64,000 bases of DNA from assembly GCF_030056575.1 (NCBI RefSeq), contig NZ_JASHHX010000001.1:62001-126000 (forward strand), read 5' to 3'. Below the pieces are notes generated by a model. That model had not been told where the DNA came from. It ran no database searches and saw only the letters and a program-made list of their open reading frames with translations. This DNA is from Rhodoblastus sp. 17X3 (GTDB lineage: Bacteria; Pseudomonadota; Alphaproteobacteria; Rhizobiales; Beijerinckiaceae). Shown here piece by piece: positions 7,805-15,971 of the stretch (within the stretch, counting starts at the first letter, position 1; each line of letters begins with the position of its first letter). The position numbers were made by a program, and so were the translations under genes.

Positions 7805-9712
7805 GTTGCGGCCCTGCAGCTTGAACAGCACGTCCACCAGCGCGTCGACATCCTCGCAGGTGTTGTAGAAGGCGAGCGAGGGGCGGACGGTCGCTTCGAG
7901 GCCGAAGCGGCGCAGGATTGGCTGGGCGCAATGATGGCCCGACCGCACGGCGATGCCTTCGGCGTCCAGCGCCTTGCCGATTTCCACCGTCTCCTTGCCC
8001 TCGATGACGAAGGACAGCACGCTGGCCTTTTCGCGCGCCGTGCCGATCAGCTTCAGGCGCGGGACCGCGAGCATTTTCGCGGTCGCATATTCCAGCAAGC
8101 CATGTTCATAGGCGGCGATATTGGCCATGCCGAGCGATTCGACATAATCGATCGCGGCGCCAAGGCCCACGGCGTCGGCGATATTGCCGGTGCCGGCTTC
8201 GAAGCGCTCCGGCGGCTCCTGGAACACGGTCTTCTCAAAAGTGACGTCGGCGATCATGTTGCCGCCGCCCTGCCAAGGCGGGGTCTGCGCCAGGACCGAA
8301 TCGCGGCCGTAAACGGCGCCGATGCCGGTGGGGCCGAACACCTTGTGGCCGGAAAAGACATAGAAGTCGCAGCCGATCGCCTGCACGTCGATCGGCATGT
8401 GCGAGACCGCTTGCGCCCCGTCAATCAGCACGCAAATCCCATGCTGATGGGCCAGCGCCGTCATTTCCGCAACCGGCGTGACCGTGCCGAGCGCATTGGA
8501 GACCTGCGTGACCGCGACGATTTTCGTCTTCGGGCCGAGCAGCTTCTCATAGGCTTCGAGGATGATCTGGCCGCTGTCGTCCACCGGCGCGACGCGCAAT
8601 TTCGCGCCGGTCTGGGCGCAGAGCTGCTGCCAGGGCACGATATTGGCGTGATGCTCCAGATGGCTGACGAGGATTTCGTCACCTTCCTTCACATTGGCGC
8701 GGCCCCAAGACTGGGCGACGAAATTGATGCCCTCGGTCGCGCCGCGCACGAAAATAATGTCGTGGACGGAGGGCGCGTTGAGGAAGCGGCGGGTTTTTTC
8801 GCGCGCGGCCTCATAGGCGTCGGTGGCCCGGGCCGCCAGCGCGTGCGCGGCCCGATGGATGTTGGAGTTCTCATGCTTGTAGAAATCCGAGATCCGCTCG
8901 ATCACCGCCAGCGGCTTCTGCGTGGTCGCGGCGTTGTCGAGCCAGATCAGCTTTTTGCCGCCGTTGACGCGCTCCTGCAGGATCGGGAAGTCGCGCTTGA
9001 TCGCTTCCGGATCGAGCGGGAAGCCAATGGCGCCGCGCGCGGGGGCGGCGAGCGGGCGCAGGTCGAGCTCCAAGAAATTATAGGTCGCCGCGGGCGCCGC
9101 AGGGGCAGCGGAAGGCGCTGTTGAAGCGGGGGCGCCCGGAGGCGCCGGTGGGACTGTCGGCGCGGCAAGCGCCTGCGGCAGGGAGAGCAGGGCCGATTCT
9201 TTCAGGAAATATGCGCCGTCCGCGCTGGAGGCCGCCGCCGCCGGATCATACGAATTGCCTCGATGCCCTGCCGGAACGAGCTGCGTCGTCTCGCCAAGAT
9301 CGAAGGGAACGGATGAGCCGGCCGAGGCGCCGGGCAGCGGCGGTTCGCCGTAACCGGGCGGCAGAGAGGAAAGGCTCGGCGCCTGCGGCGCGACGAGATT
9401 GGGCGTTGGCGCGATGGACGGAATGGTCGTGGGGGGCAGGTCCGGCGGCCCGACCATCGGGTTCGCGGGCGTGTGGGGCGCAACGGAGGTGACGACATTG
9501 GGCGCTGGCGCGAATGCCGGACTCGGAGGAGCGATCGGAATGCCGGGGTCGGCGGCCGGCGTCAGGCTCTGATTCGGCGCGAGATGGAAGAAGGCGTTGG
9601 CCATTCGCGCGATGATCGAAAGGTCGGGAAACCCCGGCGCCGCGCCGGGCGCGACAGGTCTGTCCTGAATTGGGCTCGTGGAAGCTTCTGACGCGGTGAG
9701 GCCAAGCGGCAT
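7802..9712 (-). CDS. Family 2A encapsulin cargo: SufS-like cysteine desulfurase with long disordered N-terminus
   Basis: The 636-residue enzyme removes sulfur from L-cysteine as a persulfide. Residues 231-636 are a complete group II (SufS-type) desulfurase: PLP lysine near 457 in FSGHKVFGPTG and persulfide cysteine near 595 in RSGHHCAQP. Residues 1-230 are Pro/Ala-rich and probably disordered, with short hydrophobic islands at about 31-45 (LSIIARMANAFFHLA), 165-172 (DGAYFLKE) and 210-217 (TYNFLELD). This architecture matches the cargo of family 2A encapsulins. An AGGA eight bases upstream supports the start. The shell gene lies 94 bases upstream on the same strand. Confidence 0.95.
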   Translation of the reverse strand: MPLGLTASEASTSPIQDRPVAPGAAPGFPDLSIIARMANAFFHLAPNQSLTPAADPGIPIAPPSPAFAPAPNVVTSVAPHTPANPMVGPPDLPPTTIPSIAPTPNLVAPQAPSLSSLPPGYGEPPLPGASAGSSVPFDLGETTQLVPAGHRGNSYDPAAAASSADGAYFLKESALLSLPQALAAPTVPPAPPGAPASTAPSAAPAAPAATYNFLELDLRPLAAPARGAIGFPLDPEAIKRDFPILQERVNGGKKLIWLDNAATTQKPLAVIERISDFYKHENSNIHRAAHALAARATDAYEAAREKTRRFLNAPSVHDIIFVRGATEGINFVAQSWGRANVKEGDEILVSHLEHHANIVPWQQLCAQTGAKLRVAPVDDSGQIILEAYEKLLGPKTKIVAVTQVSNALGTVTPVAEMTALAHQHGICVLIDGAQAVSHMPIDVQAIGCDFYVFSGHKVFGPTGIGAVYGRDSVLAQTPPWQGGGNMIADVTFEKTVFQEPPERFEAGTGNIADAVGLGAAIDYVESLGMANIAAYEHGLLEYATAKMLAVPRLKLIGTAREKASVLSFVIEGKETVEIGKALDAEGIAVRSGHHCAQPILRRFGLEATVRPSLAFYNTCEDVDALVDVLFKLQGRN

Positions 9713-9806
9713 TGCGGCGGTCCTGCAATTGGTTTCGTCGCGGCCTCGGCGGCCGCGGATCCGGCAAGGAATCCGGCGGCGCGCGAGGGCGCCGCCGAAC
9801 TGACGA

Positions 9807-10754
9807 TCACACGTAGGTGAAGGGATATTCGTGGAACTTGCCGATCTCGACGTCTTCCAGCACGGCCAATGCGTCGTAGGTCAGCACGGCGGTCGAGCAA
9901 TAGAGCGAGATCAGGTAGGAGGCGATGGCCTTGCGGTTGATGCCCATGAAGCGCACCGAAAGGCTCGGCGCGACTTCGCCCGGAATGCCCGGCTGGAACA
10001 GGCCGATCACGCCCTGGCGCTTCTCGCCGGTGCGCAGCAGCAGGATCTTGGTTTTGCCATTCTCGTCGATCGGCAGCTTGTCCGAAGGGACCAGCGGCAC
10101 GCCGCGCCAGGTGATGAAGGGCGAGCCGAACAGGGTGACGGTTGGCGGCGGCACGCCGCGGCGCGTGCATTCGCGGCCGAAGGCGGCGATGGCGCGCGGG
10201 TGGGCCAGGAAGAACGCAGGATCTTTCCACACCTTGGTGAGCAACTCGTCGAGGTCGTCCGGCGTCGGGGCGCCGGTGCGCGTGCGGATGATCTGCGAGG
10301 GCGCGGTGTTGGCGATCAGGCCATAATCGGCGTTGTTGAGGATTTCATATTCCTGCTTCTCTTTCACCTTCTCGATCAGCAGGCGCAATTGTTCCTGAAT
10401 TTGATCGTAGGGGTGGCTGTAGAGATCGGAAACGCGGGTCTGGACGTCGAGAACGGTGGTGACGGCGTTCAGCGAATATTCGCGCGGATGATCCTCGTAA
10501 TCGACGAAGGTTTCCGGCAGATCGGCGTCGCGGTCGCGCGCCGGGCTGCACTGGACGTCGGCGTCGGTCAGGGCCTCGCCTTCCTTGACGCGGTTCAGGC
10601 GGTAGATGCCGGCCTCGACCGGCGTCCAGGGCAGGAAGGACACCAACCAACGTGGCGTGACGCCTGACCATTGCGCCCGCGTTTTGGTGGCGTTTGCGAG
10701 CTGCCTTGCGGCCGATTCGCTCAGTGTTCTACGAATTTCGGTATCGTCGGCCAT
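9807..10754 (-). CDS. Family 2A encapsulin nanocompartment shell protein, SrpI-like
   Basis: The 315-residue protein resembles family 2A encapsulins such as Synechococcus SrpI, HK97-fold proteins that self-assemble into an icosahedral shell. Recognisable stretches include SAARQLANATKTRAQWSG near the N-terminus, YSLNAVTTVLDVQTRVSDLY, and the C-terminal SVRFMGINRKAIASYLISLY. No cyclic-nucleotide-binding insert is present, which argues for subfamily 2A over 2B. GAGGG lies four bases before the ATG. It heads the operon with the desulfurase cargo. Published family 2A shells load this desulfurase through its N-terminus and store sulfur, so that role is inferred here. Confidence 0.95.
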   Translation of the reverse strand: MADDTEIRRTLSESAARQLANATKTRAQWSGVTPRWLVSFLPWTPVEAGIYRLNRVKEGEALTDADVQCSPARDRDADLPETFVDYEDHPREYSLNAVTTVLDVQTRVSDLYSHPYDQIQEQLRLLIEKVKEKQEYEILNNADYGLIANTAPSQIIRTRTGAPTPDDLDELLTKVWKDPAFFLAHPRAIAAFGRECTRRGVPPPTVTLFGSPFITWRGVPLVPSDKLPIDENGKTKILLLRTGEKRQGVIGLFQPGIPGEVAPSLSVRFMGINRKAIASYLISLYCSTAVLTYDALAVLEDVEIGKFHEYPFTYV

Positions 10755-11103
10755 ATGACCCTCGTTGCATGCTCTATGAATAGAGAGGTATAGAATAATT
10801 TTCTTTATTAGGAGAAAATTATTCTATACTTTAAATTTATCTTACGATCTCTGATTAATACCTATTTCAGGCTGCGGCAAGAGCAAAACGACGCGGGAAA
10901 GAAATTCAGTAATATGTAAAAGATAGGAAAACCATGGAAAATATTCATTGCCGAAACCCGCGCGAAAAAAAATCGGCGGCAGGAACGGGGACCGCGTCGA
11001 GGCGGCCGGCTGGGCCAAGATTTCCGATTGCCTTTCCAATTAAATATACTAATTTTATAGACACATTATATAACTCGGCTCCGCGGGAGCGACGGAGGCA
11101 AAC
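10755..11103. other. AT-rich divergent intergenic region between encapsulin and cysK
   Basis: This 349-base stretch holds no gene that I can support. It separates two divergent sulfur operons. Besides the inverted repeat at 10788-10829, it contains an AT-rich block at 11036-11074 just before cysK with TATACT, TTATAGAC (11055-11062) and TATATAA, which probably includes the cysK promoter. GGAGG lies seven bases before the cysK ATG. A 65-codon minus-strand reading frame at 10842-11039 has no recognisable features and overlaps these signals. Confidence 0.6.
10788..10829. promoter_or_regulatory. Perfect 16-bp inverted repeat upstream of the encapsulin gene
   Basis: The arms GTATAGAATAATTTTC (10788-10803) and GAAAATTATTCTATAC (10814-10829) are perfectly complementary and flank a ten-base spacer. 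The repeat lies 34-75 bases upstream of the encapsulin ATG, in the promoter or leader, and is AT-rich without a following T-run, so an operator is more likely than a terminator. The regulator is unknown; AT-rich dyads of this kind are bound by, for example, Rrf2-family sulfur or iron-sulfur regulators, but I cannot assign one. Confidence 0.6.
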
Positions 11104-12077
11104 ATGGCGCATTGGTTTGAAGACAATTCCCAGTCCATCGGGCATACCCCACTCGTTCGGCTGGATAGGGTGGTCGACCACGCCCCGGCGACCGTCCTGG
11201 CCAAGATCGAGGGCCGCAACCCGGCCTATTCGGTGAAATGCCGCATCGGCGCGGCCCTCATCTGGGACGCCGAGAAGAAGGGCCTGCTCGGCCACGGCAA
11301 GGAAATCATCGAGCCTACCAGCGGCAATACCGGCATCGCGCTGGCCTATGTCGCCGCCGCGCGCGGCATTCCGCTTACGCTGACCATGCCGGAAACGATG
11401 AGCCTTGAGCGCCGCAAGCTCCTGATCGCCTACGGCGCCAAGCTGATCCTGACGGAGGGCGCCAAGGGCATGTCCGGCGCCGTCGCGGAGGCCGAGCGCA
11501 TCGCCGCCTCCGATCCCTCGCGCTATGTTCTGCTGCAACAGTTCAAGAACCCGGCCAACCCCGCGATCCACGAGACGACGACCGGCCCCGAAATCTGGGA
11601 CGACACCGATGGCGCGGTCGATTTCTTCGTCTCGGGCGTCGGCACCGGCGGCACCATCACCGGCGTGTCGCGTTTCATCAAGCTGACCAAGGGAAAGCAA
11701 ATACAGTCGGTCGCGGTCGAGCCAGAGGCGAGCCCGATTCTGACGCAAAAGCTCGCCGGCCAGCCGATCCAGCCCGGCCCCCACAAGATTCAGGGCATTG
11801 GCGCCGGCTTCATTCCGGACGTGCTCGATCTCTCGCTGATCGATTCGGTCGAGCGCGTCAGCAATGAGGAAGCTATCGTTTACGCGCGTCGCCTTGCGCG
11901 GGAAGAAGGCATTCTCTCCGGCATTTCCAGCGGCGCCGCCGTCGCCGCGGCCGCTCGTCTGGCGAAGAAGCCCGAGAACGCCCACAAGACCATCGTGGTG
12001 ATTCTGCCGGATTCGGGCGAACGCTATCTCAGCTCCATCCTGTTCGAAGGCGTATTCGACGCCAAGGGACTCGCCGC

Positions 12078-12081
<4 letters not shown>
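11104..12081 (+). CDS. cysK: Cysteine synthase A (O-acetylserine sulfhydrylase)
   Basis: The 325-residue PLP enzyme makes cysteine from O-acetylserine and sulfide. The PLP lysine is in [11 protein letters not shown] (about residue 45), the substrate loop is [10 protein letters not shown], the phosphate-binding glycine loop is [10 protein letters not shown], and the C-terminal SGISSGAA segment is intact. The length is normal. GGAGG sits seven bases before the start. It is divergent from the encapsulin operon and overlaps the downstream acetyltransferase gene. The product is well placed to supply cysteine to the encapsulated desulfurase, which is inference. Confidence 0.96.
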
Positions 12082-13019
<938 letters not shown>

Positions 13020-13036
13020 GGCCGGTTGGCAATAAA

Positions 13037-13071
13037 AAAAGCCCTCCCGAAAAAATTCCGGGAGGGCTTTT
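13037..13071. terminator. Bidirectional intrinsic terminator after epsC
   Basis: The stem GCCCTCCCG/CGGGAGGGC (13041-13049 and 13059-13067) is flanked by an A-run on the left and TTTT on the right. It therefore works for cysK-epsC on the plus strand and for the convergent lytic transglycosylase gene on the minus strand. Confidence 0.9.
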
Positions 13072-13118
13072 CATTTGGCATCCATCGCGCCGGCAGGCGC
13101 CGGGCGATATCGCGGACC

Positions 13119-13919
13119 TTAGTGGTCGCCGCCGTCGATCTTCGCGCCGATCTGGGCGATCGCCTGCTGGTAGACGCTCGCCGCGTTCCAGGCCTGGATG
13201 GCGGCGAAATTGGTCTGGCCCGGCTGATAGCCCGCGCCCGCGACCCAGCCATGGGCCTTGAGGTAATTCGCGGTCGACATCAGGGCGCCGCTGGAGGTGT
13301 CGAGATTGCCGACGCCATATTCCAGCACGGTCTTGGGCATGAACTGGGTCTGGCCGACTTCGCCATGCATCGAGCCGCGCGTGCTGGCCGAGAACGTGCC
13401 CCGGTCCACCAGCTTCAGGGCCGCATAGATCTGGTCCTTGAAGAATTCCGGCCGGCGGCAGTCATAGGCGAGCGTGGCGACGGCGGAGAGCATGTTTTGA
13501 TTGCCGGAGATCGCGCCAAAGCCCGTCTCCATGCCCCAGATCGCGAGCAGCGGTCCCGGCGGGACGCCGTAACGCTGCTGGATCTGCGCGAACAGAGCCG
13601 CATTGGAATCCTTCAGCTTGCGGCCGCGCGACACGATGATCGAGCCGCCGCGTTTGGCGAGGAACTGGTCGAGCGACAGGTGGAAGCTCTTCATGCCGCG
13701 ATCGGCGTTGATCGTCGGCTGGTTATAGGTGGTGGACATCAGGGCGGCGATGCCGGTCGGGCCGATCCCCTCCGCCTTGGCTTCCTGCGCGAAGGCCTGC
13801 TTCCAGGCGTCGAAACCCGCCGACGTGTTTCCGCATTGGGCGGCTGCGGCGGCGGCGGCGGTCAAGGCTAAGCCGGCGACGGTGGCGGCGAATATTCCGA
13901 ATTTCCTGGCCTTCATCAT
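13119..13919 (-). CDS. Lytic murein transglycosylase (MltB-like, SLT_2 family)
   Basis: The 266-residue exported protein cleaves peptidoglycan glycan strands to 1,6-anhydromuropeptides. It has an N-terminal signal peptide (MMKARKFGIFAATVAGLAL then Ala-rich) and the MltB-type catalytic segment IWGMETGFGAISG with the catalytic Glu, followed by GEVGQTQFMP. I prefer the ATG at 13919, with AGGGA upstream; an in-frame start at 13967 would displace the signal peptide. It stands alone and converges on epsC through a shared terminator. Confidence 0.9.
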   Translation of the reverse strand: MMKARKFGIFAATVAGLALTAAAAAAAQCGNTSAGFDAWKQAFAQEAKAEGIGPTGIAALMSTTYNQPTINADRGMKSFHLSLDQFLAKRGGSIIVSRGRKLKDSNAALFAQIQQRYGVPPGPLLAIWGMETGFGAISGNQNMLSAVATLAYDCRRPEFFKDQIYAALKLVDRGTFSASTRGSMHGEVGQTQFMPKTVLEYGVGNLDTSSGALMSTANYLKAHGWVAGAGYQPGQTNFAAIQAWNAASVYQQAIAQIGAKIDGGDH

Positions 13920-14090
13920 GCAGGTTCCCTGGCTTGCGATCGCTTTTGCAATCGCACTTACAATCATTTTTGCGCGGCGCGACGTCAGCGGGCAACGCCG
14001 GCAGAACCATTTCGCGCCTGCGAATTGCGGCGCATATTGGCAAAATGTCGCCCGGGCGCCTAGCGCTAATACTCGGTCTTGAGCGCGCCG

Positions 14091-14852
14091 TCACGGGGCT
14101 TTGAGACTTTCCGCGACGGTGACGAGGTTGATCGGCAGGACCCGGATGAAGCCGCCGCGCGGGCTGTCGATTTCGGCGATCAGCAGGAAGGAAATCGAAA
14201 TCGTCGCCGGGACGACCAGCAGGAGAAAGGCGTTGAAACGCTGGCCGCCGAAGCCGAGCAGGCCGCTGCAGGCGGAGGCGATGATTACCATCAATCCCCA
14301 GGCGGCGACCGGAATGCGGTTGCGCCAGGTGGCGAGGACATAGCCCTGCGCGTTGATTGCGTCATTTGCGCCGGCGACTGCCAACGCGACGATCGGCGTG
14401 GGTTGCGCCGACGCTGCGTCGCGGACAATGGACCAAACGTCGGCCTGTAGCTTGGCTGTATCCTGATCGATCCGGGCGAGCATGGCCGGATCTTGCACCG
14501 TATAGAAAGCGATGCGGCGATCGAGATAGGCCTTCAGATCGCCCTTCAGCGCGGTTGCGGCTGGCGCCGGCAGCAGGTCGGCGCGGGCGAATTCGGTCGC
14601 GATCGCATTGGCCTCGGATTCCTCCAGGCTCTTTCTCATGTCGTAACGATTGACCGACATGGCGAAGCTGAAGCCGACGATGAGACCGAGCAGCGTCAGC
14701 GACGCGCCCAGCACGGACTTGAATTCGTCCTGTTCCTCGCGCCGGAGCGGCCGCCAGATCCGCTGGCAGTAATAGCCGCCAAGAGCGATCAGCCAGAGGC
14801 CCGCCAGGGACAGGATGAAAAGGCCGAAGGGATTGTCGAGAAGCGGGGACAT
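14091..14852 (-). CDS. DUF4239 (bestrophin-like) membrane protein
   Basis: The 253-residue protein has two hydrophobic helices near the N-terminus (about 8-26 and 48-68), a long soluble middle, and two more near the C-terminus (about 178-225), the layout of DUF4239 proteins. The segments EFKSVLGASLTLLGLIVGFSF and NRYDMRKSLEESEANAIATE are characteristic. The family is described as bestrophin-like, but channel activity is not proven. It is divergent from ppk2; the 264 bases between them show no other gene. Confidence 0.78.
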   Translation of the reverse strand: MSPLLDNPFGLFILSLAGLWLIALGGYYCQRIWRPLRREEQDEFKSVLGASLTLLGLIVGFSFAMSVNRYDMRKSLEESEANAIATEFARADLLPAPAATALKGDLKAYLDRRIAFYTVQDPAMLARIDQDTAKLQADVWSIVRDAASAQPTPIVALAVAGANDAINAQGYVLATWRNRIPVAAWGLMVIIASACSGLLGFGGQRFNAFLLLVVPATISISFLLIAEIDSPRGGFIRVLPINLVTVAESLKAP

Positions 14853-15116
14853 CGTTCCTCCGGGGCGGCCGGTTCGCGCGCGAGGTTGCGACGGACGAAA
14901 AGGGAATCGCCGTCAAGCATGATGGCGAGAGAGAAAAGCTTCGGCAACAGCGCCGCGGCAAGACTTTTTGTCGCGCGACGGCGCCACGCGGAATTTGCAA
15001 GCCTGTGCTATGCTGCGCGGTCGGAATTCGCCGCGCGTCACGACGGCGAAATGTGAGGGAATGAAGCGCAGGCTGCTCCGCGCGGGGGCGCGGAATGTCC
15101 TTGAGGAGGAGCTGAA

Positions 15117-15971
15117 ATGGGCAAGAAAAACAAGAAGCGCGCCGATCGCGTCGCCGAGCAGCCTGCGGAGGCGACCAACGGCAAGCTGAAAAACAAGGCC
15201 TATGAAAAGGAGCTGGCGAAGCTTCACGTCGAGCTGGTGAAGCTGCAGCAATGGGTCGTCGCCAAGGGGCTGAAGGTCTGCATTGTCTTCGAAGGCCGGG
15301 ACGGCGCCGGCAAGGGCGGTTGCATCAAGGCTATCTGCGAGCGCGTCAGCCCCCGCATCTTCCGCGTCGTCGCGCTGCCGGCGCCGACCGAGCGCCAGAA
15401 GACGCAAATGTATGTTCAGCGCTACATCGAGCATTTCCCCGCCGCGGGCGAGATCGCGATCTTCGACCGCTCCTGGTATAATCGCGCCGGGGTCGAGCGC
15501 GTGATGGGCTTCGCGAATGATGCGCAGGTCGAGCGCTTCCTCGAGCAAGCGCCAAGCTTCGAAAAGGCGATGGTGGAATCCGGCATCATCCTGTTGAAAT
15601 ATTGGCTTGAGGTCGGCGAGGAAGAGCAGGAGCGCCGTCTCGCGGCGCGCATCGACGATGGCCGCAAGATCTGGAAGCTGTCGCCGATGGATTTGAAGAG
15701 CTTCAGCAGATGGTATGATTATTCACGCGCTCGCGACGCCATGTTCTCCGCCACCGACTCATCCTGGGCGCCTTGGTATGTTCTGCGTTCGGACGACAAA
15801 AAGCGGGCGCGGCTGGATGTCATCTCGCATTTGCTCAGGCACATTCCCTATGAGGACCTGCCGCGCGAGAAGATCAAACTCCCCAAGCGCCAGGGCCGGG
15901 AGGGCTATGTCGAGCCGGATTATCCCTATAAATATGTGACGGAACAATCCTGGGGCGCCGGAAAGGCCTAA
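15117..15971 (+). CDS. ppk2: Polyphosphate kinase 2
   Basis: The 284-residue single-domain PPK2 transfers phosphate between polyphosphate and nucleotides. Walker A is GRDGAGKGG, Walker B is FDRSWYNRAGVERVMGF, and the lid region with arginines is at ARIDDGRKIWKLSP. A lysine-rich N-terminus precedes the domain. AGGAGGAG is placed ideally before the ATG, predicting strong translation. The 3' end overlaps the putA end by four bases in convergent orientation, with no terminator visible between them. Whether it favours ADP or GDP cannot be read from sequence alone. Confidence 0.93.
   Translation: MGKKNKKRADRVAEQPAEATNGKLKNKAYEKELAKLHVELVKLQQWVVAKGLKVCIVFEGRDGAGKGGCIKAICERVSPRIFRVVALPAPTERQKTQMYVQRYIEHFPAAGEIAIFDRSWYNRAGVERVMGFANDAQVERFLEQAPSFEKAMVESGIILLKYWLEVGEEEQERRLAARIDDGRKIWKLSPMDLKSFSRWYDYSRARDAMFSATDSSWAPWYVLRSDDKKRARLDVISHLLRHIPYEDLPREKIKLPKRQGREGYVEPDYPYKYVTEQSWGAGKA

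Noticed and set aside
10842-11039. A 65-codon minus-strand frame between encapsulin and cysK
   Set aside because: No ribosome-binding site or recognisable feature was seen, and it lies in a promoter region. It cannot be excluded but is not supported.
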